A DNA stretch of 12,433 bases from an uncultured Phaeodactylibacter sp. (GTDB taxonomy: Bacteria > Bacteroidota > Bacteroidia > Chitinophagales > Saprospiraceae). Under the pieces are notes generated by a model. The model searched no databases. It was not told the DNA's origin and saw only the letters and a program-made list of their open reading frames with translations. The stretch is from positions 1 to 12,433 of the forward strand of contig CAJXXJ010000042.1 in the NCBI GenBank assembly GCA_913062745.1. The letters run 5' to 3'. The stretch's first letter is position 1. Each line of letters starts with the position of its first letter. Both the position numbers and the translations under genes were made by a program. Positions 1-9,770 of the stretch are shown here, piece by piece.

Positions 1-1
1 C

Positions 2-688
<687 letters not shown>

Positions 689-718
689 GGCTACGTTTAG
701 GAATCATAACATCATCTT

Positions 719-1774
719 TTGGCAACATATATAGAGCCGGAACAGGCGTTGCAGCAATTAGGCAAGATGCCGCTGTTTGACGTCCGTACGCCGGCGGAAT
801 TTGAAGAATCCCACATCCCCGGCGCAGTCAACCTGCCCTTATTTTCCAATGAGGAGCGGGCGGAAGTCGGCACGCTGTACAAGCAGCGCAGCCCCCGGGA
901 GGCGCTGCTGCGGGGCCTGGAAATTGTGGGCCCGAAGATGCGTTGGCTCATCGAGCAGGCAGATAAGCACACCTCTGGCAAGCGGCTGATGGTGCACTGC
1001 TGGAGAGGCGGGCAGCGCAGCAGCAGTGTAGGCTGGCTGCTGGAAAAGGGGGGCTACGAGGTGCAGGTCCTGCAGGGTGGCTACAAAGCATACCGGCAGT
1101 ATTTGCGGCAGCAGGTAGCGGAGCAAAGGTACCCGCTGCTCATCGTAGGCGGCCCGACCGGGGCGGGTAAAACCGAGATACTGTACGCTCTGGAGCAGGC
1201 CGGCGAGCAGATTGTCGACCTGGAGGGGCTGGCCAACCACAAAGGCTCCTCTTTCGGTGCTCTGGGAGAAGCCCGGCAGCCTACGGTAGTGCAGTTTGAA
1301 AACCTGCTGTACCAGCGCTTGCGCGAACTGGACCTCAGCCGCCGTGTCTGGATTGAGAACGAAAGCCGCGCCATTGGGCGGGTTTATTTGCCGGAAGGCT
1401 TTTGGAAGCAGATGGCGGCAGCACCGCTTTTTGACCTCGAAGTGAGCCTGGACAGCCGGCTTGACCGCCTCGTGGTACAGTACGCGGCTTTTCCGCCGGA
1501 AGAGCTGGCAGAAGCCTTTGAGCGCATCGGCAAACGTCTGGGCGGGCAACACCTTAAGGCGGCACTGGAAGCTTTGGATAATCAGGACTACAAAACGGCT
1601 GCACGCATCGCTCTGCAGTACTACGATAAAGCATATCGATACCATACTGAAAACAAACGCGCCGGTAATACACTTATACTTCTATCCGTTGGCGACGCCC
1701 CCCCTGAGCAGATTGCCCAACAATTAATAGAATACGTAGAAACCAACGCATTTCCATGGCCGATTATAAAATGA
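719..1774 (+). CDS. selU: tRNA 2-selenouridine synthase (SelU/MnmH/YbbB)
   Basis: This enzyme replaces sulfur with selenium at wobble 2-thiouridine of Lys, Glu and Gln tRNAs, using selenophosphate and passing through a geranylated intermediate. The 351 residues (E. coli 364) show a rhodanese domain at about 15-130: [21 protein letters not shown], the family hallmark [12 protein letters not shown], and the catalytic loop [11 protein letters not shown] with Cys94 matching E. coli Cys97. A P-loop domain follows, with Walker A GPTGAGKT at 145-152, the signature [14 protein letters not shown] at 168-180, [10 protein letters not shown] at 211-220, and [13 protein letters not shown] near the C terminus. 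The start is TTG: an in-frame stop lies at 707-709, no ATG or GTG lies between, and the next ATG falls inside the rhodanese core at residue 17. The end overlaps selD. Identity is very secure; the exact start is fairly secure. Confidence 0.96.
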   Translation: MATYIEPEQALQQLGKMPLFDVRTPAEFEESHIPGAVNLPLFSNEERAEVGTLYKQRSPREALLRGLEIVGPKMRWLIEQADKHTSGKRLMVHCWRGGQRSSSVGWLLEKGGYEVQVLQGGYKAYRQYLRQQVAEQRYPLLIVGGPTGAGKTEILYALEQAGEQIVDLEGLANHKGSSFGALGEARQPTVVQFENLLYQRLRELDLSRRVWIENESRAIGRVYLPEGFWKQMAAAPLFDLEVSLDSRLDRLVVQYAAFPPEELAEAFERIGKRLGGQHLKAALEALDNQDYKTAARIALQYYDKAYRYHTENKRAGNTLILLSVGDAPPEQIAQQLIEYVETNAFPWPIIK

Positions 1775-2796
1775 CAGAGTATAGCCACGGCGCAGGTTGT
1801 GGCTGTAAAATATCCCCCAAAGTCCTCGACCGCATCCTGCAGCATCAGGCAGAAGCATTCCACTTCCCCAATCTGCTGGTAGGCAATGACAAACGGGACG
1901 ATGCTGCCGCTGTAGATTTAGGAGACGGTACTGCCATAGTGAGCACTACCGATTTTTTCATGCCTATTGTAGATGACCCGGAAGATTTCGGGCGCATCGC
2001 TTCCGTCAACGCGATCAGCGATATATACGCAATGGGCGCCACGCCCCTTGTCGCTATCGCCATCCTGGGCTGGCCCATAGATAAACTGCCGCCGGAGGTA
2101 GCCAACAAGGTGATCGGGGGAGGGCGTAAAGCCTGTCAGGAAGCCGGAATCCCCCTGGCTGGAGGGCACAGTATCGACAGCCCGGAGCCTATCTTCGGGC
2201 TGGCCGTTACGGGGCGAGTCGATAAGTCGCAGCTGAAGCAAAACAGCAGCGCTAAGTCCGGCGACCGGCTTTTCCTGACCAAGCCCCTCGGCGTGGGCAT
2301 ACTCAGTACAGCTCAAAAGAAAAAGAAACTACAGGAAGCACACGCCACCCTGGCCCGGGATAATATGGTCAAACTGAATAAGGCGGGCACCGCTTTTGCA
2401 CCGCTGCCTTACGTGCATGCAATGACGGATGTAACGGGCTTCGGCTTGCTGGGGCATCTCAGTGAAATGTGCGAAGCGAGCGGGCTAAGCGCAGTGATCG
2501 AATTCAGCAAGGTGCCTTTTATCGACCGTGATATACTGGATTACTATCTGGAAGAAAAGTGCATTCCGGGAGGTACCCACCGCAACTGGGACAGCTACGG
2601 CCATAAGATAGCTCCGCTTACCGACCGGCAGCGGTTTTTGCTGGCCGACCCGCAAACAAGCGGCGGGCTGCTGGTAGCGGTTGCGCCGGATCAGTCCGGT
2701 GAGTTCCAGCGGGTGGCCAGTATGCAGGGCCTGCTGCTGGAGTCTGTCGGCTACCTGGAGGACCAAAAGCCTAAGCTGGTCCGCGTCACAGATTAA
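1756..2796 (+). CDS. selD: Selenide, water dikinase (selenophosphate synthase), Cys form
   Basis: SelD converts selenide and ATP to selenophosphate, AMP and phosphate, supplying selenium to SelU and, where present, selenocysteine synthesis. The 346 residues are full length for the family. The N-terminal loop [13 protein letters not shown] carries catalytic Cys15 and Lys18 (E. coli Cys17, Lys20); the position is cysteine, not selenocysteine. The Mg/ATP aspartates are present at a constant offset of two from E. coli: Asp49 in DDAAAVD, Asp66 in TTDFF, Asp89 in [10 protein letters not shown], and Asp225 in [17 protein letters not shown] (135-141) and DPQTSGGLL are further hallmarks. Two starts are possible: ATG at 1756 (19-nt overlap with selU) or ATG at 1771 (341 residues), which gives a classical ATGA stop-start overlap. 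Both keep the whole catalytic loop. Coupling to selU translation is likely either way. Confidence 0.96.
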   Translation: MADYKMTEYSHGAGCGCKISPKVLDRILQHQAEAFHFPNLLVGNDKRDDAAAVDLGDGTAIVSTTDFFMPIVDDPEDFGRIASVNAISDIYAMGATPLVAIAILGWPIDKLPPEVANKVIGGGRKACQEAGIPLAGGHSIDSPEPIFGLAVTGRVDKSQLKQNSSAKSGDRLFLTKPLGVGILSTAQKKKKLQEAHATLARDNMVKLNKAGTAFAPLPYVHAMTDVTGFGLLGHLSEMCEASGLSAVIEFSKVPFIDRDILDYYLEEKCIPGGTHRNWDSYGHKIAPLTDRQRFLLADPQTSGGLLVAVAPDQSGEFQRVASMQGLLLESVGYLEDQKPKLVRVTD

Positions 2797-2907
2797 GCAG
2801 CAGAATTTACCTATTTTGTATTAAAATTTTGCAAAATTGGGGCCGCATTGATGGCGTTTAAGATTTTGGCCTTATCTTTTGCCTTGATTTTCTAATCAGA
2901 CCTAAGT

Positions 2908-3297
2908 ATGAGATCTTTCGATAGGATTTATCTGGTGGATGATGACAAGATATTTTTGCTTACCGCCCAGTTTAGTCTAAAGCGGGTCTTTCCAGATGCC
3001 GACATCCAATCGTTTAAAAATGCTGAAGAAGCCCTCACCTTGCTGAAGCAGGAGCAACCGGATTTGATGCTGCTCGACCTCAATATGCCTGTGATGAATG
3101 GATGGGCTTTTCTGGATGCGCTGTCCGAATTGCTGGGTGCTTCCGCTATTGATTTTCCAATATACATCGTTTCCTCTTCTATCGACCCGGAAGATTCACA
3201 GCGTGCAAAGACCAACCCATTAGTAAAAGGTTTCATCGAAAAGCCACTTGATGTCGAAAAGGTCAAAGAAATCAGCCGTGCCAACAGCGTAAAGTAG
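2908..3297 (+). CDS. Single-domain response regulator (CheY-like receiver)
   Basis: This cytoplasmic phospho-acceptor signalling protein has 129 residues, which fits one receiver domain with no output domain. Visible features are the acidic cluster DDD at 11-13, the phosphoacceptor Asp57 in LLDLNMP with the following PVMNGWAF, the switch serine around 89-90 in IVSSS, and the invariant Lys112 in FIEKPLD. All residues needed for Mg binding and phosphorylation are present, so it should be an active receiver. The ATG follows an in-frame stop-rich, AT-rich leader with no Shine-Dalgarno sequence. No histidine kinase or partner gene is in the window, so its kinase and target are unknown. Stand-alone receivers are common in Bacteroidota, often as phosphorelay intermediates. 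It is 111 nt from selD and 89 nt from folD, so probably its own transcription unit. Confidence 0.93.
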   Translation: MRSFDRIYLVDDDKIFLLTAQFSLKRVFPDADIQSFKNAEEALTLLKQEQPDLMLLDLNMPVMNGWAFLDALSELLGASAIDFPIYIVSSSIDPEDSQRAKTNPLVKGFIEKPLDVEKVKEISRANSVK

Positions 3298-3386
3298 CCG
3301 GCTTCATCATTGCTTACCACTATCGCGCCCGCCGGTATCCACCTGGCTGGCTGTCATCTTTTATCATCACCCTTACGAAAAAGCCT

Positions 3387-4274
3387 ATGCAGTTACTAGA
3401 CGGAAAACAATTAGCGAAAACCATACGGGCCGAGCTGGCAGAAGAAGTCAGGAAAATGACCGAAGCAGGGAAGCGGGCACCACATTTGGCCGCTGTACTC
3501 GTGGGCGACGACCCGGCGAGTCAGGTGTACGTCCGCAACAAAGTGCGCTCCTGCGAAAAAGTCGGCTTCCAGTCCTCCCTCATCCGCAAGTCCGCAGATG
3601 TTTCTGAGGAAGAACTGCTGCAGATTGTACAGCAGCTCAACGAAGATGATGCCGTAGACGGGTTCATCGTGCAGCTGCCGCTGCCCGGCCATATTGATGA
3701 GGAAAAAGTCACGCTCGCTATCGACTCCAAAAAAGACGTAGACGGGTTCCACCCTGCCAATTTTGGCCGCATGGCACAGGGCTTGCCCTGCTACCTGCCG
3801 GCTACCCCTTCCGGCGTGCTCGAAATGATGCGCCGTTATGATATCGATACCGAAGGCAAGGAAGTGGTTGTACTCGGCCGCAGCAACATCGTGGGTACGC
3901 CGATGAGTATTCTGCTTTCGCGAAAAGCAAAGCCCGGCAATGCCACGGTAACGCTCTGCCACAGCCGTACGAAGAACCTGCAGGAGCATATCCGGCGGGC
4001 AGATATTCTGGTGGCGGCAATCGGTATCCCTGAGTTTGTGACCGCAGATATGGTCAGGGATGGCGCTGTGGTGATCGATGTGGGCATCAATCGCGTGGAT
4101 GCGCCCGAGCGGGAAAAAGGTTACCGCCTTTGCGGAGATGTGGATTTTGAAGGCGTGAAAGACAAAGTTGCTATGATTACTCCGGTGCCGGGCGGCGTCG
4201 GACAACTCACGGTAGTGTCACTGCTGATGAATACGCTCAAGGCAGCGCGTGGCGAAGTATACGGAAAGGAATAG
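3387..4274 (+). CDS. folD: Bifunctional methylenetetrahydrofolate dehydrogenase / methenyltetrahydrofolate cyclohydrolase
   Basis: FolD interconverts 5,10-methylene-, 5,10-methenyl- and 10-formyl-tetrahydrofolate with NADP(H), feeding purine and formyl-methionine synthesis in the cytoplasm. The 295 residues match the family length. The catalytic domain has YVRNK with Tyr48 and the key Lys52, Gln96 in VDGFIVQLPLPGH, and Asp119 in DVDGFHPANFG. The Rossmann domain has VVLGRSNIVGTPMS (161-174), CHSRT, ADILVAAIGIPEFV, GAVVIDVGIN and ITPVPGGVGQLTV (264-276). The usual PCTP motif reads PATP (138-141), a variant I associate with Bacteroidota. The start ATG is preceded by an A-rich stretch and no Shine-Dalgarno sequence. 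prmA begins 6 nt after the TAG stop, so folD probably leads an operon with prmA and the giant gene. Confidence 0.97.
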   Translation: MQLLDGKQLAKTIRAELAEEVRKMTEAGKRAPHLAAVLVGDDPASQVYVRNKVRSCEKVGFQSSLIRKSADVSEEELLQIVQQLNEDDAVDGFIVQLPLPGHIDEEKVTLAIDSKKDVDGFHPANFGRMAQGLPCYLPATPSGVLEMMRRYDIDTEGKEVVVLGRSNIVGTPMSILLSRKAKPGNATVTLCHSRTKNLQEHIRRADILVAAIGIPEFVTADMVRDGAVVIDVGINRVDAPEREKGYRLCGDVDFEGVKDKVAMITPVPGGVGQLTVVSLLMNTLKAARGEVYGKE

Positions 4275-4280
4275 CAAAAG

Positions 4281-5102
4281 ATGGAATACTACCGGTTTAC
4301 CATAAAAGTAGCGGAAGCGCAGCGCGAGATGGCGCTGGCGTTTATGTCCGAACTACCCTTTGATACCTTCGAGGAGACGGAGGAGGGCCTGGAGGCTTAC
4401 CTGCCCGAGGCGGACTACGGGCCCCGGCTGCAAGCTCAGTTGGATGCCATTATTCAGCAACTCGGCCTCAGCTATCAGCGGGAAGTGGTGCCCTACCAAA
4501 ACTGGAATGCAGTCTGGGAAGCCAGTTTCGAGCCCATTCAGGTCGGCCAGTTCTGTGGGCTGCGGGCGACCTTCCACCCGGAGATGCCCGGTGTGCAGCA
4601 CGAAATTGTCATTGACCCGGAAATGGCGTTCGGTACCGGCCACCATGCCACTACTTATATGATGATACAGGCCATGGAGCAGGAGCAAATGCAGGATGCC
4701 GCTGTCTTCGACTACGGTTGCGGCACCGGGGTGCTCGCTATCCTGGCGGCCAAAATGGGGGCTGCGGAAATTGATGCAGTGGATATTGAAGACAGTGCCT
4801 TCGAGCGCACGCAAGCCAACGCACTGCGCAACGGGGCACCGCAGCTGAAGGCTTACCTCGGTGACTTGTCGGTAGTGCCAAAGCGGAGCTACGACATAAT
4901 TTTGGCTAACATTAACAGAAACGTAATATTAGACAGTCTGCCTGCGTTATATGAACGCCTCGAAGCCGGCGGTATTTTGCTGGTTTCCGGCATTTTAGCG
5001 GCAGACCAGGCTTTAGTGGAGCAAAGTGCTGCAGCCCAGGGCTTTAAAAAGTCCGGCAGCTGGCGACGCGAAGACTGGTGCTGCCTCAGATTCTCGAAAT
5101 AA
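4281..5102 (+). CDS. prmA: Ribosomal protein L11 methyltransferase
   Basis: PrmA uses S-adenosylmethionine to trimethylate amino groups of ribosomal protein L11. The protein has 273 residues (E. coli 293). The N-terminal substrate-recognition domain (about 1-95) contains the family segment NWNAVWEASFEPIQVGQF (74-91). The catalytic domain follows with IDPEMAFGTGHHATT (111-125), SAM motif I FDYGCGTGVLAI (143-154), an acidic end of strand 2 at VDIED (167-171), and LANINRNVI (208-216), the PrmA form of motif IV. AGGILLVSGI marks the later methyltransferase strands. The short linker after folD carries AAGGA about 15 nt before the ATG, probably fortuitous in this phylum. The next gene starts 9 nt after the stop. 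Nothing is missing or broken. Confidence 0.95.
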   Translation: MEYYRFTIKVAEAQREMALAFMSELPFDTFEETEEGLEAYLPEADYGPRLQAQLDAIIQQLGLSYQREVVPYQNWNAVWEASFEPIQVGQFCGLRATFHPEMPGVQHEIVIDPEMAFGTGHHATTYMMIQAMEQEQMQDAAVFDYGCGTGVLAILAAKMGAAEIDAVDIEDSAFERTQANALRNGAPQLKAYLGDLSVVPKRSYDIILANINRNVILDSLPALYERLEAGGILLVSGILAADQALVEQSAAAQGFKKSGSWRREDWCCLRFSK

Positions 5103-5111
5103 CACACAGGC

Positions 5112-8100
5112 ATGACCAAAGTATACACCCTTCTGTTTGTTCTGCTCGGCAGTATCACCTTCGTGCAGGCGCAGCGCTTAGAACGCTTTTCTGAAGACCA
5201 TAAAGAATTCATGCGTCAGCTGGAAGAATACATGACTTCCAGCAAGCGCGAAGTACTGGAAGACGCTTTCCAGGAATTTGAGCAGGTATTCAGCAGCGGC
5301 GTTTTTGATGAAACGCAAATACAGCAGATCCTAAAGACCGGCAACGCTATGCTGGAGCAGAATATGACAGCCGGGCCGTATTTCCAGAATTATCTCCACG
5401 CCCTGACCAAGATCTCCAATACCGCCGACCCCGGGCAGCTGTTTACCGAATGGCACAGCGTCCTGGACCAGATGCTGGCTGAGCTCGACCGGGTGCGGCT
5501 GTACAATGATTTCCTGCAGTTTTCCGGCCAGTTTTTTGACAACCGTGCGCTGCGGTATTCCGATTCCGGTGGTACCTCCTGGTACGCTATGACGGACGAC
5601 TTTACCTTTGAATATCAGGAAGACAAGCCGGTAGTGCGCTTCGAAAAACTCGACCTGATGGCACAGCGGCGTTCGGACTCCATTTATATTCAGCAGACCT
5701 CCGGATACTTCGAGCCGGTAGACCGGATGTGGCATGGCAATGGCGGCATAGTGACCTGGGAGCGGCACGGGCTGGACCGCGATGTGTACGCGGAGCTGGG
5801 CGCCTATGAATTTGAAGCCATCAAGAGCCTTTACCGGGTAGAATCTGCCAAAATGCATTACCCGGCCTACTTCGGCAACCGGGCGGTAGCCGGCGTTTTT
5901 AGCGATAAGCTGGTCTCCGGCAGTGAAGCCGTCGGCAGCTCATTCCCGCGCTTTGAGTCTACAGAGCGCCTTCAGGTAGATAAAATCGGGGAGGGGATTG
6001 TGTACGAAGGCGGGTTTCGCCTGCACGGTACCACGATGTACGGCCTGGGAAGCAAAGAAAACCCCGCCCGCATTGCAATTACAGACGCCAATAGCCGGGC
6101 TTCCTTCAAGGGGGCATCCGAGCTGTTCACCATCCGCCGGGAAGAACGGATCTCCGGGCAGGGAGTGGAGGGGGTACTGTACTTCGGGCAAGACAGTATC
6201 TACCACCCCTCGGTGGATGTGCGCTTTGAAATTAATGAGCGGGAGATGACCCTGTCGCGGGGCGAACGGGCGAGTGACCGAAACCCCTTCTACAGCTCGC
6301 TGCACGACGTCAACCTCTACGCAGACAATATGACGGCTTACCTGAATGGCGATTCTATCGTCATTGGCCGGGAAAAGGTGACTTTTCAGCATAAGGATGA
6401 CGTGGTGTTCGAGTCGCATAATTTCTTCACCGACCGGGACTACCAGCAACTACAGAATATCGCCTCTGTCAATCCAATCGCTATCCTCAAGGTGATGTAC
6501 GATAAGGAAGGCGTGCGGTTCCTGCAGGCGCAGGCGGTAGCGGAGCGGCTCAACCCCCGCTTCACCGTAGAGAATATCAAGAGCCTGCTCTATGACATGG
6601 TGGCTCGCGGCTTCATCAATTACTATCCGGACGATGAGCTCGTCGAAGTGAAGGATAAGGTATTCCTCTATGCAGACGCCCACCGCGGGCTTATCGACTA
6701 TGATGTGCTGCGGGTAAGCTCTAAAGTGGATACTACAAATGCGGTCATTGACCTGAAGACCGGCAACGTCGACATCCGGGGTGTAGAGCAAATTGAGCTG
6801 AGCGCCAAGCAGCGTGTAGCGGTAATGCCACTGGGCAACCAACTGGTGATGAAAACCGGGCGCGATATGGACTTCGACGGGCGGGTATTCGCGGGCTTCT
6901 CCATGCTGGAAGGGAAGGATTTCCACTTTGAGTACGAGCCTTTTCAGCTCAATCTGGACTCTATACGTTTCTTTGACCTCTTTGTACCTACCGGCAACAT
7001 CAAGGACGGGCAGCCCGAAGCCCTCTCAATTGGCTCCCGCCTGGAGCATATGACCGGCGTGCTGCTCATTGATGCCCCCAATAATAAATCAGGCAAAGAC
7101 GATATCCCCATCTTCCCGTCGATGCAGAGCAAGGACTTTTCCTACGTCTTTTACGATTACAAAAGCGCGCAGGAGGGCGCTTACAAGCGGGATTCGTTCT
7201 ACTTCCGCGTTGATCCGTTCAGCTTCAACCACCTGGATTTTTATACCCGTGAGGATGTGCAGTTCGAAGGCACTTTATTCTCTGCTGACATATTCCCTCC
7301 CTTTGACGAGGTCGTATCTCTGCAGGAGGACGAGTCGCTTGGGTTTATCCACGAGACGGAAGGCGAGGGCTACGGCGCTTACCGCGAAAAAGGCACCTTT
7401 AAAGGAGAGCTGGCGCTGAGCAACTCCGGGCTGCTCGGAAAAGGCAACGTTTTGTATCTGGGCGCATCTATTGACAGCGAAGACATCATTTGGATGCCCA
7501 AGCAGATGAAGGCGAGTGCGGAGCGTTTTGACCTGGAAGAAAACCGGGAAGAAGGGCTGGAAGTGCCTAAAGTGCGCGGTATTGACGTGAAAATCGACTG
7601 GCGCCCTTATCAGGACAGTATGTACATCACCTCAGAAGAGGCTGCATTCGCGCTTTTCCAGGAAGATGATCATACGCTGGACGGCACGCTCATTCTGACG
7701 CCCGGCGGTTTGAAGGGGCGTGGTGTATTTGACTGGACCACTGCCACGATGGAGTCTCAAATGTTTTCCTTCGGTGCATTCTCCTCTCAGGCGGACACCA
7801 CGGAGGTGCGCATCAAAACGCAAGACCTGGAAGACATCGCCCTGTCTACGAAAAATGTCAAAAGCGATGTAGACTTTGATGAGCAGCTGGCCACTTTTAA
7901 AGCCAATGAAGAATACCTCAAGACGGTGCTGCCCGCTGTACAGTATCAGACGTCGATGAATGAATTTACCTGGGACATGGCTGATGAGAGCATCACCTTC
8001 CAGTCTGACCCTGACCGGGCCGGCCGTTTTGTCTCCATTCATCCGGACAAGGATTCGCTTTTCTTTGAAGGCGATAACGCATTTTACGACCTGAAAACGG

Positions 8101-9677
8101 ATGAGCTGAAGGTGAGCGGAGTGCCTTATATTGTTTCTGCTGATGCTTTCGTCTATCCGGACAGTAACTACCTGGAAATTGGCCGGAATGGCGAAATGGC
8201 TACGCTGACCAATGCCCGCATTGTGGCAGATACGCTGAATCAGTACCACGTCATCAAGCGCGCTACGGTAGATGTGCGTGGGCGCCGGTACTACGAGGGC
8301 AGCGGATTTTATGAATACAATGTGGGAGAGCGCGAGCAGGAGATCGAATTTGCCAACGTAGTCGGGCAGCCGGTAGGCAAGGGGTCCTACTCAGAGAAAC
8401 GGGTAGTGACAAGCGGAGAGGGCGAAGTCACGGAGGAGGACGAGTTTTACATCGACGAGCGTACAGAGTTTCAGGGGGTTATACGGCTGAGCGCCGAAAC
8501 GAAAAACCTGGCCTTCGATGGTTTTGCCCGCCTTGATTCCGACCGCCTGCCTCATCGCTTTTGGTTCTCTGTGCAGAGTGAAGCGGACAAGAATGACCTG
8601 GCCATCCGATACGATGTGCCGAAGAACCTCAACGGCGAACCGCTGATGACGGGTTTTTTCCTGAGTCGCGAAACCGCTGAGCTTTACCCGCGGGTGATGA
8701 TGCCCACCTTTACCCGTCAGGACCGCGAGATACTGCCGGTCAAAGGGCTGTTCAAATACGACCGTCAGAAAGAAAATTTCATCTTTGGGGATTCCGCGCG
8801 GGTGGCAGGAGATGCCATGCGGGGCAATATACTCACCTTCCGCAACGGTAGCGGCAAGCTGGAAGGAAAGGGGCGGTTCAATCTCGGTACCGGACTGCAG
8901 TACGTGAGCATTGACGCAGCAGGCGTCATGGAGTCCCGCTACGAGGAGATCGTCAATCAGGAAGAACTGATTATTTCTGATACCGCTTCTCTGATCCCCA
9001 ATCCATCTCAGCAGGGGATGCAGCAAGAGGTACAGCGCTATCCGATTGAGGCTGAATTTATGTCGGGCGTAGAACTGATTATCCCGGACAAGCTCCTCAA
9101 GATCATGTCTAACGACATACAGTCGATGAGCTTCGACGCCAAGCCGATCGTTTATCTGACAGACCTGGCATTTTACCGCGAAGCATTGGCCAATCTTTTG
9201 CCGGAAGGCGAAGATGCGCAGCGGGCTATTTCCACGCTGGGCAACGGGGTGCTGGATATCCCGGAAAAGATCAACCCTTACACTTTCCTCTTCTCGCGCC
9301 TGCCGATGAAATGGGATGCCGAGTATCAGTCCTTCGTGTCTAAGGACAAGGACGTTGGCGTCGTTTCGATTGACGGCGAGCCGCTCAACAAAGTGCTGGA
9401 GAGCTACATCGAGTACAAAATGCCGACGAACGAAGATGACCGCCTGTATATTTATATCAAATCGCCGAGCACCTTCTTTTACTTCTTTGGCTTCAAGCAG
9501 GGCATTATGAGTATCACTTCCAACAACCCGGAGTTTATGGAAGCGCTGGGCGGAATGAAGAGCAAAGACCTGATTACCAAGATGGACGACGGTAATACCT
9601 ATGAGATTCAGCCGGTAGACGAAGGCACGGCCCGCCGCTTCGTCAACCGGGTCAAAGTAGCGCAGCAGAAGGATTAA
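5112..9677 (+). CDS. Very large Sec-exported protein of unknown function (1521 aa), beta-rich
   Basis: I do not recognise a named family. The first 20 residues are a clear Sec signal peptide: MTK, a hydrophobic core, and VQA before Gln21 as a signal peptidase I site. There is no lipobox cysteine, so the mature protein is probably periplasmic or outer-membrane associated. Residues about 25-135 look helical and charged; 480-510 (NPRFTVENIKSLLYDMVARG) also look helical. Most of the rest alternates short hydrophobic and polar residues with many Gly and Asp turns, suggesting a long beta-structure. Two aligned glycine motifs occur, GELALSNSGLLGKG (765-778) and GTLILTPGGLKGRG (858-871), with a weaker SGKLEGKG at 1247-1254. 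No transmembrane helix, peptidase or nucleotide-binding motif, or typical C-terminal type IX sorting domain is obvious; an aromatic stretch FFYFFGF lies at 1455-1461. It starts 9 nt after prmA, so it is probably the third gene of that operon. The segment FFEGDNAFYDLKTDELKVSG (984-1003) loosely recalls OstA/LptD-like strands, but this is weak. Confidence 0.9.
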   Translation: MTKVYTLLFVLLGSITFVQAQRLERFSEDHKEFMRQLEEYMTSSKREVLEDAFQEFEQVFSSGVFDETQIQQILKTGNAMLEQNMTAGPYFQNYLHALTKISNTADPGQLFTEWHSVLDQMLAELDRVRLYNDFLQFSGQFFDNRALRYSDSGGTSWYAMTDDFTFEYQEDKPVVRFEKLDLMAQRRSDSIYIQQTSGYFEPVDRMWHGNGGIVTWERHGLDRDVYAELGAYEFEAIKSLYRVESAKMHYPAYFGNRAVAGVFSDKLVSGSEAVGSSFPRFESTERLQVDKIGEGIVYEGGFRLHGTTMYGLGSKENPARIAITDANSRASFKGASELFTIRREERISGQGVEGVLYFGQDSIYHPSVDVRFEINEREMTLSRGERASDRNPFYSSLHDVNLYADNMTAYLNGDSIVIGREKVTFQHKDDVVFESHNFFTDRDYQQLQNIASVNPIAILKVMYDKEGVRFLQAQAVAERLNPRFTVENIKSLLYDMVARGFINYYPDDELVEVKDKVFLYADAHRGLIDYDVLRVSSKVDTTNAVIDLKTGNVDIRGVEQIELSAKQRVAVMPLGNQLVMKTGRDMDFDGRVFAGFSMLEGKDFHFEYEPFQLNLDSIRFFDLFVPTGNIKDGQPEALSIGSRLEHMTGVLLIDAPNNKSGKDDIPIFPSMQSKDFSYVFYDYKSAQEGAYKRDSFYFRVDPFSFNHLDFYTREDVQFEGTLFSADIFPPFDEVVSLQEDESLGFIHETEGEGYGAYREKGTFKGELALSNSGLLGKGNVLYLGASIDSEDIIWMPKQMKASAERFDLEENREEGLEVPKVRGIDVKIDWRPYQDSMYITSEEAAFALFQEDDHTLDGTLILTPGGLKGRGVFDWTTATMESQMFSFGAFSSQADTTEVRIKTQDLEDIALSTKNVKSDVDFDEQLATFKANEEYLKTVLPAVQYQTSMNEFTWDMADESITFQSDPDRAGRFVSIHPDKDSLFFEGDNAFYDLKTDELKVSGVPYIVSADAFVYPDSNYLEIGRNGEMATLTNARIVADTLNQYHVIKRATVDVRGRRYYEGSGFYEYNVGEREQEIEFANVVGQPVGKGSYSEKRVVTSGEGEVTEEDEFYIDERTEFQGVIRLSAETKNLAFDGFARLDSDRLPHRFWFSVQSEADKNDLAIRYDVPKNLNGEPLMTGFFLSRETAELYPRVMMPTFTRQDREILPVKGLFKYDRQKENFIFGDSARVAGDAMRGNILTFRNGSGKLEGKGRFNLGTGLQYVSIDAAGVMESRYEEIVNQEELIISDTASLIPNPSQQGMQQEVQRYPIEAEFMSGVELIIPDKLLKIMSNDIQSMSFDAKPIVYLTDLAFYREALANLLPEGEDAQRAISTLGNGVLDIPEKINPYTFLFSRLPMKWDAEYQSFVSKDKDVGVVSIDGEPLNKVLESYIEYKMPTNEDDRLYIYIKSPSTFFYFFGFKQGIMSITSNNPEFMEALGGMKSKDLITKMDDGNTYEIQPVDEGTARRFVNRVKVAQQKD

Positions 9678-9686
9678 TCACAGGCA

Positions 9687-9706
9687 GGGGTGATAAATGT
9701 CATCCC
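9687..9706 (+). terminator. Small hairpin after the giant gene (weak terminator candidate)
   Basis: A 7-bp stem (GGGGTGA with TCATCCC, one G-U pair on the + strand) closes a 6-nt loop, 10 nt after the stop of the 1521-residue gene. No T-run follows, so termination without Rho is doubtful. It may instead protect the 3' end of the long mRNA. Confidence 0.3.
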
Positions 9707-9770
9707 GCTGTCAGGCCGGGCGGCGTATTATTGAAGTACAAAAGCGTACCTCAAACAAAAAACGAAGCCT

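Noticed and set aside
839..1645. Long open frame on the - strand (268 codons)
   Set aside because: It lies wholly inside selU, whose product is unmistakable. The antisense product has no recognisable motif and is explained by GC-biased codon use.
1798..1812. Possible selenocysteine (UGA) codon in SelD
   Set aside because: The catalytic position is encoded by TGT and the second cysteine by TGT. No in-frame TGA occurs in the gene.
2873..2881. Promoter-like TATCTTTTG upstream of the response regulator
   Set aside because: It misses the TAnnTTTG spacing by one base and has no convincing -33 partner, and such AT-rich strings are expected by chance here.
3411..4205. Long open frame on the - strand (264 codons)
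   Set aside because: It is the antisense shadow of folD. It has no domain motif and no promoter or start context.
8391..9026. Open frame on the - strand (211 codons) inside the giant gene
   Set aside because: The + strand frame is continuous for 1521 codons with a signal peptide; the antisense product shows no motif.
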